64,000 nt of DNA from Linanthus parryae (taxonomy: Eukaryota > Streptophyta > Magnoliopsida > Ericales > Polemoniaceae): positions 13,451,922-13,515,921 of the forward strand of contig JALGPY010000012.1 of assembly GCA_023055425.1 (NCBI GenBank). Direction: 5' to 3'. The translations under genes and the position numbers were made by a program. The notes under the pieces are model-generated. The model had not been told where the DNA came from and searched no databases. It worked only from the letters and a program-made list of their open reading frames with translations. The first letter of the stretch is position 1; each line of letters opens with the position of its first letter. Below are positions 1 to 11,518 of this stretch, piece by piece.

Positions 1-448
1 TCGATTCGACTTCTTGGTTAAAAAAGGAAAATTCAAACTTAGTCCAAGTCAATATAGAAACTACTCTCTCCTAGCTCTTTCTACCCTATCTTACTCTTTT
101 CTTCTTGAGAAATCTATCATATCTCACTTTTGTCGCTATTTATCGGATAATGTAATCTTTTTATAATTTTCTTATGATGTAAAAATTATTAAAAATTTAC
201 ATCGTTTTGCTGTTCAAATCACCAGATCAAAGTGACTCAGATACGAGTCAAAAAGTCGAATTAAGTACAAAAAGCTAGGATGGAGTGGTATATACTACAA
301 CAGGATTGAGTTTTACTATTCAAATGAATTTGATTGGGCTCATCTTGGCTACTAAACCTGAATATAATCTACAACTGGAAATAGAGAAAGAACAAGAGTG
401 GTTGACAGCGAAAGACGCAGCGAATCTATATGCTAAAATACGATTGAG
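1..448. other. AT-rich left flank, no recognised gene
   Basis: No recognised domain, RNA gene or transposon end is visible. A short reading frame crosses 288-467, but its last codons lie in the adjacent LTR, so it is not a natural gene end. The only structure is the tandem unit at 304-441, described separately. Confidence 0.5.
304..441. repeat. First unit of a ~138-bp ancestral tandem duplication
   Basis: The unit begins GATTGAGTTTTACT and ends before the same GATTGAG motif at 442. The second unit is 442-453, continues at 9519 after the Athila-like insertion, and is cut again at 9622 by a second insertion. Shared blocks include GATTGAGTTTTACT, a CATCTTGGCTA / CATCTTAGCCA block, and GAAAGACGCAGCGAAT against GAAAGACACGGAGAAT. 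The two units have diverged substantially, so the duplication predates both insertions. Function unknown. Confidence 0.65.
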
Positions 449-453
449 TTTTA

Positions 454-2412
454 TGTTGATGAATTAAAATTGCATATTTTAGTATGTTAACGAACTCTTC
501 TTAACTTGCTAATATGTGTAATTTATCTATTTTATCTCTTTTTCTAGACTTATGCTTGTTTTCGTAGTTTTGGTTGTTTTTATCTTGTTTTGTAGGCAAA
601 TACGTGTTTGGAATAGTAGAGGCTAGCTTGGGAGAGCTTAAATGATGGAGTAAAGAGAGTTGGAGGGCTAAGAGACATGAAGAAAGAATTAGAAGCGCCT
701 AACTTGAAGACTTAAGGGCCCAAAGTGAGAAGAAAATGGAAGTTAGATGCCAAGATTGAAGACGAAACAAGTTAGAAGGCAAAAGTTACATCAAAGGGGC
801 TTGCTTGAAGTCTTTTTAACGGAATTGGGGGCGTAATTGGAGTTTTGCAAAGTTACAAAGAGCTATTTTGAAGGTTTTTAACGGATTGGGGGTCAAATTG
901 CCATTTTCAGAAGGTTTTAAGTAAGAGATGGGGTATTTTAAAAGGTTTCAGCAAGCTAGGGGGGAGCCGGGTGCAATTTCACCGAACCAGCTCACCCCAA
1001 GCTCATCCTCTCTCTCTCTCCCCGACGCCACAATGGAGAGACCCACGAAATCCTCCATGGTTGCTTCACCCAAGCTCTTCAAAGCTTCACCCCGACCTCA
1101 ATTCTTCACCAAATTGGCTCAAATTTGTCCCAAAACGCTCCTAAGACCGAGCTCTACCTATATATCCTCTCAATTCGGCCCAAGACAAAGAAAATCAAAA
1201 AGTCCCAATTCGACCTAGGGTTCATGAAGGTTCCAAAAATCAATGATAGAGATGGATTGGGATGAATTGGAGGGTGGGGATTCATCCTTGGAGGCCAAGA
1301 AACCCTTCCCAACCGCCTATATAAGCCGAACTTGAAAATTGAAGAACCTCTCTCTCACCTCACGAAATTTCTAAGACAAACCCTTGCCTCTCTCTCTTCT
1401 CTCTCGGCCTTGGCCAATTTCTAGGTAGTTCTTGGTGATTCCGTGCTCGTTTTGAGCAAATTCGGAGCCAAGAACACCTAAGGGAAGAGTTGGGTTAGAT
1501 TCAAGGTTGTTCTTCATAGTGTTCTTCATTGTTCTTAGTTTGTTCTTCATTTTTTGGGTTACTTGGCTACTTTTAGTTGATGATTTTGGGTTACTTGGCT
1601 ATTAGTAGTTGATTTATTGTAGCTTGGAATCAAATTTAGTAGTTCGAATCAAGTATTAGTGACTTTGTTCATCATTTTGAGTTGAAATTGGAGAATAACT
1701 TGTGTATTCTTGAGTTGGAACTTGAATTGAATGAAAATGTTCATGAATATGCTTGATATCTCTTGTGTTGCTTGGCTCTTGGATATGAGTAGCTAGACTA
1801 ATTGTTGGTTGAAGTTGATGAATCTAGGTGTGTTGGGTGTGGATTCAATTGTTAAATCAATGAGTTGAGAAGTTCCTCTTGTGATTCATGACTCAACAAG
1901 TGTTGGAATACAAATCCGATTTGTAGCTTCATCTTGTATGTGGATTCATGCTTGAATACACATACTTGATAGTTGATACAACTTAGTTTTGGATTCCAAT
2001 AGTGTTCCTCATGAATCATACTTGGATTTGACATTAGAATCCACACACCTCCTTGTAATATCATTTGGGTGTTGGATTCATGCACAACACTCCTAGATGA
2101 TTCAACTAAGACCAACTATTCTCTCAATTCTACAAACTTTTTTTCAAGTTTTAGATTCTCTTTAAGTATTTGCTTAGTTTCTTTAAATTGTTCAACAAAA
2201 CTCTTGCTCCATCACTTGAGTGGTGGATTCAAAGCTTGGCTAGCTCTAAAGCCTTTGAGAAACTCGTTTTGTTAATTTAGTTAGTTGCTTAGTAAGTTTA
2301 CTAGTTAGCTTAGAGTGTTTAATCTCTTTCCCAATCCTTGTGGAAATCGACCCTGTTCTTACTCGGGTACTACTTAGAACGATATTCCTATACTTGGGAA
2401 TTATCGTCAACA
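454..2412 (+). repeat. 5' LTR of the Athila-like element
   Basis: 1959 bp, TGTTGA...TCAACA ends, essentially identical to 7555-9513. It contains a CT-rich stretch near 1010 and a TATA motif at 1318. Short open frames inside it (such as 928-1218) occur identically in both LTRs and resemble no protein I recognise. Confidence 0.95.
1318..1324 (+). promoter_or_regulatory. Probable TATA box in the Athila-like 5' LTR
   Basis: TATATAA in the context CCGCCTATATAAGCCGAA, about 1.1 kb upstream of the LTR end. The same motif recurs in the 3' LTR near 8419. It is the best pol II promoter candidate of the element. Inferred from sequence only. Confidence 0.5.
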
Positions 2413-2418
2413 AGTTTT

Positions 2419-2436
2419 TGGCGCCGTTGCCGGGGA
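2419..2436 (+). other. Primer-binding site complementary to tRNA-Asp
   Basis: TGGCGCCGTTGCCGGGGA lies six bases after the 5' LTR end. It is the reverse complement of the 3' end of plant tRNA-Asp(GTC) including CCA. This primer is used by Athila and related gypsy elements. Confidence 0.85.
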
Positions 2437-2666
2437 TTGGTGCTAAGAGACTCACTCTTTAGTTGTTTCTTGTTTTTGCTTGTTTTTATTTTATTTTTTT
2501 TAGATACGCTTGAAGAAAATTCCGGGTTCATATTTGAGCTTTGGAACAAAAAAAGCGAAAAGTAAAAAACTCACAAAAACATACTCTTAGTTTTTGTTCA
2601 TCTATTAGTGGTAGTATTAGCTTAGCCCCTTCCAAAGATTTAAGCTTACTTGATAGCCTTGAAATC

Positions 2667-5600
2667 ATGGAGGAAGATGATGGGCATAGTAGCAACAACG
2701 AAATGATGCCATTTCGTACACTTAGAGATTTGATGCAACCACCTAGGCAAAGTTCACCTTCTTGCTTTGTGGTTCCTTTGAATGAAAGAAATTTTGAAGT
2801 TAAACCGGGTACAATCCAACTCTTACCCAAGTATCATGGCTTAGAGGCCGAGAATGCCTATTCTCATCTTAAAGATTTTTGTGACATTGCCTCAACGGTT
2901 TATTGTAATGGTGTTTCTAGCAACACTATCAAACTTAGGTTGTTTCCTTTCTCTTTGAAGGATAAAGCCAAATCATGGCTTCACTCCTTGAGACCTAGGA
3001 CGATAGGCACTTGGGAAGAATTGGAGAAAGAATTTCTCAAGAAATTTTTCCCCACTTACAAGACTAATGCCATAAAAAGGCAAATTGTGACTTTTTGTGT
3101 TAAGGAGGGAGAGCCACTTCCCCAAGCTTGGGAACGCTTCAAGGATCTCCTCATTGCTTGTCCTCATCATGGATTTGAAACTTGGAGATTGATTAGTTCC
3201 TTTTATGAGGGTTTGCCATCCAACCACAAGCACACAATTGAGTCCATGAGTGGGGGAGATTTTTTCACAAAATGTGAAAATGAGGGTTGGGATTGTCTAG
3301 ATGAAATTTGTGAGAAAGTCCAATCTTGGGACATCAATTAGCCTTCAAAAGAAGTGTTTTCTAAGCCTAAAAGTAGCATGCATTACCTTAAGTCTAAGAA
3401 TGAGGCATTGTGCTCTTTTTGTAGTGATTCTCATGAGTTAAGCGATTGTCCCGACTTCCTAAGAGCCCAAGAGCTTATGGGTGAGCAAGTAAATGTGCTA
3501 AATTCTAACAATTATGGGAAGTCATATGACAACTCGCCATACTCGGCCACATATAACTCCAATTGGAGAAATCATCCTAATTTATCATGGAGACAAGGCC
3601 AAGATACCCAAATGAACCCCTCAAGTTCTACCTATGTCCCTCCTAACAAGAGGAGTTTTGAAGAAAATTTAGAGCAATTTATGGCTAACCAAAATCAAAC
3701 AACCCAAGAGTTGAGAAATGCGTTGGCTAGGTTGGAGTCTACCATAAATTCTCAAGAGAGGGGAAAATTCCCATCTCAACCTCAACAAAATCCAAAGTGC
3801 CAAAGCTTTAACCATGTGGAACATGCGAAGGCCATCACCGTTTTGAGAAATGGGAAAGTTTTTGACAATGGACTTCCAAGTGGGGAGTCCAATGAAAATG
3901 AGGAAGAAGAGTGTGAGAAGAGTGGTGACAAAGAGAGAGTTGTTGACTTGCAAAAGTTTAAGGAGAGTCTTAACAAAGGGAAAGAAGTGGTTGATAATGA
4001 AGAAATTAGGATTGTTCCACCCTTTCCCCAAAGACTAGTGGCCAATAAGATGAAAGCAAGTCACCAAGATATCCTTGAGACATTTCAAAATGTTAAGATA
4101 AACATCCCTCTCTTGGATGCTATCAAGCAAATTCCGGCTTATGCCAAATTTCTCAAGGATTTGTGCACTTTCAAGAGAACTCTTCAAGTGAGAAAGAAGG
4201 CATTTCTCACCGAGCAAGTGAGCTCAATTCTCCAAAGTAATCTCCCTCCTAAGTACAAAGATCCGGGTTCACCTACTATCACTTGCACCATTGGAGATCA
4301 TAAAATTCATAACTCTTTGTTAGATTTGGGTGCAAGTGTGAACCTCCTTCCATACTCGGTGTATGAGAAGTTAGGATTGGGTGAGTTGAAACCCACAAGA
4401 GTGACTCTCCAATTGGCGGATAGGTCCATTAGAGTCCCTAGAGGTATCATTGAGGATGTGTTGGTTCAAGTGAACCAATGTTACTTTCCGGTGGATTTTA
4501 TTGTCTTAGACACCTCTCCCTTGGCTAGTGGCACATCATCTATCCCCATCATTTTAGGGAGACCATTTCTTGCTACATCTAATGCAATTATAAATTGTAG
4601 AAGTGGTATGATGAATATTACATTTGGGAACATGACTCTTGAATTAAACATTTTTAATGCATGTATTCACCCAAAATCACAAGATGATAATGATGATGTA
4701 TGTGAAGTGAGTTGGGTAGAATCATGTGTTGAAGATGTTTATACTCTAGCTACATGTTCCAAAGATTCAAGTGAGCTCACTTTAGAAGAATTGGATTTTT
4801 TGTGTGATTATGAGTCCCTTGCATCTCTTCTCATTGAATGGGACGATTTTGAGGAGGAGGAAGAGAAATTCTTAGCACAACTTGACCAAGGGTCAAGCGA
4901 TCTTATTTTGGAAGATTTAGATTTTTTGTGTGATTGTGGACCTCTTGCATCTCTTCTCATAGAAGGTGACAATTTTGAGGAGGAGGAAGAGAAATTCTTA
5001 GCACAACTTGAGCAAGAGTCAACTCATGAATATTTTAGCATTGAGAGTGATTTGCATGATAGAAATGAGTTTCCTTCCATAGTAAGGAAAACTCCAACAT
5101 ATGATTTGAAACCCCCTCATTTAGAATTAAAAAACACATTATTAGGGGTTGAGGATAATCTTTCTTGCATGGCTAATGAAGATGACTTATTTTGTGATGA
5201 CTTAGAGGATATTCTAGGAGAACCCCCTCCACTAGAAAGTGTGGATGGACCTTCAAGCAAGTTGGGGGGTCCAAGTGAAGGTTTTGAAAATTTTGATGTC
5301 TTCTCTCACATTCCCCCTATTGAGCACTATGAAAATGAATTCCATGTTGTGAAAGATGAGTTTGGAATTTTTCTAGATGAATGTGTGAAATTCACGAATG
5401 AGAAGTCTTGCGTTCATATGTCAAAAGAGGATCTTAAAATTAATTTTTGTAGTGAAAATGTTGTTCTCATTGAAGGTATCAAGTTAACTAGTGGTAAAGA
5501 TCCTCCTTTTGAGTTTTCTCATGACTCTTCTATCATTTTAAATTCTAAAGATGAGTCATGGTTGCCTCTCACAATGTGTGATGTCTCTTGCACTTCCTTC

Positions 5601-5852
5601 AATATGAGCATTATGAAAAATGTATTTGAAAAACAAAAGTGCGCTATTTTTATCAAAAAGGGAGATATCAAATCCTTACATTTTGATTTACTTGATCCGG
5701 GTATTAGTTACCCAATCTTTGTGTTTGAGACATTAGAGAATGAGAAAGGAAAGTTGAGAATGCGAAAAAAGAAAGAATGTTACCTTGCCCCTACTCATTC
5801 TCATAGTCATAGGCAAGCTTGCCTTGACTACAAGAAATTAAAAGTGCCATGA
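2667..5852 (+). CDS. Gag-protease polyprotein with one in-frame TAG (Athila-like)
   Basis: The first ATG of the frame is at 2667. Residues 1-224 form the retrotransposon Gag core (AYSHLKDF, SWLHSL, FLKKFFP motifs). A TAG at 3339-3341 interrupts it, and the same frame then continues to 5852. After the stop come a zinc-knuckle-like CSFCSDSHELSDC near 3414, a retroviral-type aspartic protease with DLGAS at ~4325 and an IILGRPFL flap/C-terminal motif at ~4550, and then ~400 residues of acidic sequence with a 42-residue tandem repeat. The frame ends shortly after KKKECYLAP with no RT. Because the element is very young, the TAG may be suppressed, or the protein may be supplied in trans. The role of the C-terminal extension is unknown. 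Confidence 0.85.
4767..5018 (+). repeat. In-frame 126-bp tandem duplication in the Gag-protease C-terminal extension
   Basis: Units 4767-4892 and 4893-5018 each encode 42 residues containing LDFLCD, ASLLIE and EEEEEKFLAQL motifs. The copies differ at several codons but keep the frame, consistent with selection for an intact acidic domain before or during recent amplification. Confidence 0.85.
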
Positions 5853-6032
5853 CTTGACTTATTCAATCTAGATGTCGTGTATTGTACATAAATAAATCGT
5901 TAGTTCATATATTTGCTATTTTGTAGGTTGCTCTTGGAGGAGGACTTGTGCTTGGTGGCCAAGAAAGCTAAAATGAGGTCTCTTCTATCCCTTAATTCTT
6001 GCTAAAATTTGTATGCTCTTCCATTGTTCTCA

Positions 6033-6068
6033 CACATTGAGGACAATGTGACATTTTAGTTGGGGGTG
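6033..6068 (+). promoter_or_regulatory. Internal hairpin plus purine tract, candidate central PPT
   Basis: CACATTG-AGGA-CAATGTG forms a 7-bp stem with an AGGA loop (6033-6050) and is followed by TAGTTGGGGGTG at 6057-6068. The same design, with the same AGGA loop and TAGTTGGGGGGTG run, precedes the 3' LTR. The internal copy is a candidate second plus-strand priming site. Inferred from the duplication of design. Confidence 0.5.
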
Positions 6069-7517
6069 GGAAGTAGATATATTACTTGGCTTAAATGGTT
6101 ACTAGCATTATTTTTCTTCATTAGTGATTTACATGAAAAATACAAAAAATGAAAAATTCTAAAAAATCATAAAAATTTAAAAATTGAAAATTTTGAAAAA
6201 ATGTGTGAACCTTTCATGAGAAGCATCACTCTTTCCCTGTGTCAAACCATAGATTTTTTTTTCCTCTTTCTTTGGTAGTTTTATTTATTTTCACCTTTCA
6301 TCTTGAGTCTAGATTTTATTTTCTTATTTGATAGATTTATTGAGTCTTAGGAAGTTATAGTTGAGTCACTTATTTTGAAAAAATGAAAAAAAAATGAAAA
6401 ATGAAAAAAAAAAGAAAAGAAAAAAATGAGAAAAGTGAAAAGGGGGAATTTTAGGAAGCTAGATGTTTTCAAAAAATGAAATTTCTTAGTCCACGTTCTT
6501 TTTATTTTTATTTTAGAAAGGAATTCTTTGCTTATACTCAATACATCTACACCAATATCCCACCTTCCGCGACATCATGCGTTCTCACAAAGCGACACAC
6601 TAAATTTACGTTTCATGTTTAAGTCCTTCAAGCTAAGTTGATCGCATAAACTTTGACGTCTTTTACTTTTGATAAAGGGTGCATTTTCTAAAGCTATTTG
6701 AACTTCACAAAAATATTTTTCTCTATTCGTTTTTGCGGTGGAAACTTGTAGCCCATTGGAGTGGTGGTTACCAATGACACCCCATGCAATGTCTAAGAAA
6801 TAGAGGGGTGTCCGGGGATAATGTTACGTCACCACCTAGATAGCTCCCTTGGTTTAGCTTAAAAAGCCCACTCGCGTGTATATTCCTCTATTTTGTTGTG
6901 GGTCTTGGAGATCCTTGGATTTGAGGTTAAAAATAAAATGTTAATGCTATAAATCTCGAAAAAAAAAATGATAAATCACACCATCTACCAAAAATCCACA
7001 AAAGGATCATACAAGCCCACAACCACATCTCCCCTTCTTAAAAAATTTTTGTTCAAAGCTTTGGAAGTCCATCCTACATGGGTGCTTTTGAATAAGTATG
7101 AGACTGTCTAGTTTCATGAGATCCTTATTTTTGAAGGCATACTTTCTCGCAAATTAGACTTAATTTAAACAAGTTTTGTGGTTCGCATGAGTCACCTTCT
7201 ACCAAACACCGCCCACATTTGTATGAGTATATGCTTAGACGTCCTTAGGCTTCTTTCTCAATCTTCTTGGACTTTGAGAATTTATTTGAGGAGACATTTA
7301 TGTATTCTTCTTTTTCCCCCACCAAAAAAAAATAAAATTAGCTAGTAACTCTTAGTATTTTGTTTCTTTGAGTTCTCACTTAGGATAGATAATGTGTGTG
7401 TGCGTTTTTGTAAATATTTGAGTCTAGTTTAGAATCGAGTCAAGCCTTGTCTAGTTGAGTGTGTGCCTCTCATGATTGGTTCTTTAAAAAAAAAATGAAA
7501 AATTAAATATCGCTCTC

Positions 7518-7554
7518 TTTGCTCGAGGACGAGCAAAAGGCTAGTTGGGGGGTG
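7518..7554 (+). promoter_or_regulatory. Hairpin and polypurine tract abutting the 3' LTR
   Basis: TTTGCTCG-AGGA-CGAGCAAA (7518-7537) is a perfect 8-bp stem with an AGGA loop. It is followed by AGGCTAGTTGGGGGGTG, whose last base touches the TGTTGA start of the 3' LTR. The purine tract is the expected plus-strand primer. Confidence 0.75.
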
Positions 7555-9513
7555 TGTTGATGAATTAAAATTGCATATTTTAGTATGTTAACGAACTCTT
7601 CTTAACTTGCTAATATGTGTAATTTATCTATTTTATCTCTTTTTCTAGACTTATGCTTGTTTTCGTAGTTTTGGTTGTTTTTATCTTGTTTTGTAGGCAA
7701 ATACGTGTTTGGAATAGTAGAGGCTAGCTTGGGAGAGCTTAAATGATGGAGTAAAGAGAGTTGGAGGGCTAAGAGACATGAAGAAAGAATTAGAAGCGCC
7801 TAACTTGAAGACTTAAGGGCCCAAAGTGAGAAGAAAATGGAAGTTAGATGCCAAGATTGAAGACGAAACAAGTTAGAAGGCAAAAGTTACATCAAAGGGG
7901 CTTGCTTGAAGTCTTTTTAACGGAATTGGGGGCGTAATTGGAGTTTTGCAAAGTTACAAAGAGCTATTTTGAAGGTTTTTAACGGATTGGGGGTCAAATT
8001 GCCATTTTCAGAAGGTTTTAAGTAAGAGATGGGGTATTTTAAAAGGTTTCAGCAAGCTAGGGGGGAGCCGGGTGCAATTTCACCGAACCAGCTCACCCCA
8101 AGCTCATCCTCTCTCTCTCTCCCCGACGCCACAATGGAGAGACCCACGAAATCCTCCATGGTTGCTTCACCCAAGCTCTTCAAAGCTTCACCCCGACCTC
8201 AATTCTTCACCAAATTGGCTCAAATTTGTCCCAAAACGCTCCTAAGACCGAGCTCTACCTATATATCCTCTCAATTCGGCCCAAGACAAAGAAAATCAAA
8301 AAGTCCCAATTCGACCTAGGGTTCATGAAGGTTCCAAAAATCAATGATAGAGATGGATTGGGATGAATTGGAGGGTGGGGATTCATCCTTGGAGGCCAAG
8401 AAACCCTTCCCAACCGCCTATATAAGCCGAACTTGAAAATTGAAGAACCTCTCTCTCACCTCACGAAATTTCTAAGACAAACCCTTGCCTCTCTCTCTTC
8501 TCTCTCGGCCTTGGCCAATTTCTAGGTAGTTCTTGGTGATTCCGTGCTCGTTTTGAGCAAATTCGGAGCCAAGAACACCTAAGGGAAGAGTTGGGTTAGA
8601 TTCAAGGTTGTTCTTCATAGTGTTCTTCATTGTTCATAGTTTGTTCTTCATTTTTTGGGTTACTTGGCTACTTTTAGTTGATGATTTTGGGTTACTTGGC
8701 TATTAGTAGTTGATTTATTGTAGCTTGGAATCAAATTTAGTAGTTCGAATCAAGTATTAGTGACTTTGTTCATCATTTTGAGTTGAAATTGGAGAATAAC
8801 TTGTGTATTCTTGAGTTGGAACTTGAATTGAATGAAAATGTTCATGAATATGCTTGATATCTCTTGTGTTGCTTGGCTCTTGGATATGAGTAGCTAGACT
8901 AATTGTTGGTTGAAGTTGATGAATCTAGGTGTGTTGGGTGTGGATTCAATTGTTAAATCAATGAGTTGAGAAGTTCCTCTTGTGATTCATGACTCAACAA
9001 GTGTTGGAATACAAATCCGATTTGTAGCTTCATCTTGTATGTGGATTCATGCTTGAATACACATACTTGATAGTTGATACAACTTAGTTTTGGATTCCAA
9101 TAGTGTTCCTCATGAATCATACTTGGATTTGACATTAGAATCCACACACCTCCTTGTAATATCATTTGGGTGTTGGATTCATGCACAACACTCCTAGATG
9201 ATTCAACTAAGACCAACTATTCTCTCAATTCTACAAACTTTTTTTCAAGTTTTAGATTCTCTTTAAGTATTTGCTTAGTTTCTTTAAATTGTTCAACAAA
9301 ACTCTTGCTCCATCACTTGAGTGGTGGATTCAAAGCTTGGCTAGCTCTAAAGCCTTTGAGAAACTCGTTTTGTTAATTTAGTTAGTTGCTTAGTAAGTTT
9401 ACTAGTTAGCTTAGAGTGTTTAATCTCTTTCCCAATCCTTGTGGAAATCGACCCCGTTCTTACTCGGGTACTACTTAGAACGATATTCCTATACTTGGGA
9501 ATTATCGTCAACA
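7555..9513 (+). repeat. 3' LTR of the Athila-like element
   Basis: 1959 bp, the same length as the 5' LTR, with about two substitutions between them. Followed by the TTTTA target duplication at 9514-9518. Confidence 0.95.
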
Positions 9514-9622
9514 TTTTACTGTGCACATGGATCTGGTTGGCGTCATCTTAGCCAATCGATTTGAGTGTAATCTATGGCTGGAAAAAAAAAGTGTTGGCTG
9601 ACATTGAAAGACACGGAGAATT

Positions 9623-11502
9623 TTTTTAGGAGAATAAAGAACATCAATTCATCATCAAATGAAGTACAAAGAGAGAACTGCGCTAATAGCTAATACATAG
9701 ATCATTTGATCAACATACTAGAAACCTAAATAACAACAAAGCCCAAAATGCAACAACATAGTAGAAGAGACATAGTAGCTAGATAGCTAAAGCAACAATT
9801 GGATCATCCACGGAGAGGCAAGAGGCCAATGCCCTGGACGCTTCAAGCCTCAACCCTGAAAGAAAACATCAAACATCAAACAATCCAAATAACTATAAAA
9901 TGACCAAGATAACTTACCACATAAAATTCAAGGTTGTCCAGGCAACTGAATCTGTGACACCAAATCAGCCCGCACATGAGGGTGACCTAAAGTTGAACAA
10001 AAGCCTTAGCGATTTAGCAGCACGAAAATCCCCGAATGGAGATTCCCAGAGATCGATGTGCCGTTTCTTGAGCTGAAAATGTGGAGCAATCCTAGGGTTA
10101 TCAATGTCCATAGCTTCAATATTCGTGTTCCCATAGAGACCAACGAGACCTTCCTCAACCTGCGCTTTACAAGTATCATCACCACTTTTTGTTTCGGAGA
10201 GACCTTCATGGTAGGGGCGCGGAGGCTCCTTTGGTGCCCGAACAAGAACATAAACCGCATGAATACAAGTCCGAGCAATAGGCCTCTTTCTTCTCTTCTT
10301 CTTGTCGAGATGCTGCCTTTGGAAAGCAGAATAGTTAACCCGAATAGGACATGTCTGATGCCCATTCATCTTCAAAGATCGACAAACTTGGAGCTCATAT
10401 CATGAAGGATCAATCTGGGCCACCTAACCTGTCCATCGATTTCTGAAAGCAAAATTTGACTGATGGTTCGGAACACAGATACCATCGATTTCCTCACATA
10501 CAAATCGACACACGTCTGATTTCTGCTTTTGGTGGATGAGAGAACCGTAGTCAAAGCAGGTCTGATCTACTGTAAGTACGAACCGACACAGAAGATGGAC
10601 AACCCAAGTGATTAAAAAACCCTGTTTTTCTTATTCGTTTGTTTTTGGATACCTCTAAAACATGCAATACATCATATGAAGGGTTGGGTAACATTTTTCT
10701 CTTATTTCCACAGAGGGGAATTGAGGAAATATTTACAAAACTAGAGGGAGCCATTGAAGAACAGAGAAGCCAATGATAACTAGAAAACAAAAAAGCCAAG
10801 ATGGAATAATGAAACAAAATCCGATAAAGAAACTGTTGTTGTGCTGAGGAGATCAAAGAAAGAAACAAGAAACTTAAACATCCACAAAAACAGAACCTCA
10901 AAGGAGTAAAATAGAGAAATAAAATCGAAAGTTGAAAGAGACCCAGTGAAGGAGAGGACAGACGCCTAGGAAGCCTACCGATAAGGAAAGAGCAGAGGAA
11001 ATGAATCGAAACATGCAACGGTGCGTTGACTTTGCCGGCATCAGAGACCAGCAATCGATGAGAACAAAAATGATCGATCCACCCTCGAGAGGCGCGGATA
11101 TGGGGAGATAAACTGAGAAAACTTGAAGACGAAATAAGAGATTCCTCGTCGGCGGCGAGTGCATGACAGTCCCGAGAAAATAAGTGAAAAAAGGGCAACT
11201 TACGAGATCGGTGGTCTTGAGACAGAAAGACTTTTACCGGAGAAAACTTTCAAAGAGGCGAGCTTAGACTTCGCCGACGATAGACCCAGCAAAACAGATA
11301 ACGGAGAACACTTGAGAGGTAGATGAGGGTATGAAGGATCTGGGGGTATATGAGAAATAACTTGGAAATGATAGATGGGTGATCCTGGCGGCGGCGACTG
11401 AAGCCAGGAAAGGTTGAGAAACAAAAGGAAATTAGGGTTTTCTAGAGAGTGGAGATAGGATTTCTATCTCTAAAGCACAACCCCTCAATTTACTTTTTCC
11501 TT
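9623..11502 (-). mobile_element. Retroposed transcript with 16-bp target duplications
   Basis: The insert is bracketed by AAAGACACGGAGAATT at 9607-9622 and 11503-11518. Read on the minus strand it starts like a plant 5' leader (AAAACCCTAATTTCC near 11440), contains intron-like segments (CTCGTAAGTTGCCC near 11206; GTAAGTTATC...TTTCTTTCAG near 9920-9860), and ends CTCCTAAAAA directly against the left duplication. A long target duplication plus a short A-tail is the signature of LINE-mediated retroposition. The longest minus-strand frame (10375-9965, 136 residues, with a KKKRRKRP basic stretch) resembles no family I recognise. The source gene is unknown, and a non-autonomous LINE relative cannot be excluded. 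Confidence 0.65.
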
Positions 11503-11518
11503 AAAGACACGGAGAATT

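Larger units (their letters stand above)
5853..7554 (+). other. Non-coding 3' internal region of the Athila-like element
   Basis: About 1.7 kb with no recognisable protein. It takes the place where RT, RNase H, integrase and env-like sequence would lie in a full Athila element. It has A-rich purine tracts around 6370-6450 and 6960, and two hairpin plus G-rich purine tract modules at 6033-6068 and 7518-7554. Confidence 0.7.
454..9513 (+). mobile_element. Athila-like Ty3/gypsy LTR retrotransposon encoding only Gag and protease
   Basis: A structurally complete element of 9060 bp. The two LTRs are each 1959 bp (454-2412 and 7555-9513), start TGTTGA and end TCAACA. The 5-bp target duplication TTTTA lies at 449-453 and 9514-9518. 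A tRNA-Asp-type primer-binding site follows the 5' LTR and a purine tract precedes the 3' LTR. The internal region holds a Gag-protease frame (2667-5852) and 1.7 kb without coding potential. No reverse transcriptase, RNase H or integrase motif is present in any frame, so it is non-autonomous. By eye the LTRs differ at about two positions (T/A near 1535/8636 and T/C near 2355/9456), implying very recent insertion. The Athila assignment rests on the tRNA-Asp primer site, the protease sequence and the Gag style. Confidence 0.93.

Noticed and set aside
288..467. 60-codon frame at the left end as a gene
   Set aside because: Its end is created by the inserted LTR, and the sequence is a diverged tandem unit with no recognisable domain.
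928..1218. Open frame repeated identically at 8029-8319
   Set aside because: It lies within the LTRs, so the duplication is that of the LTR and no family is recognised.
10551..11198. 215-codon minus-strand frame as a protein gene
   Set aside because: It crosses intron-like GTAAGT and T-rich sequence and looks like translated intron and leader.
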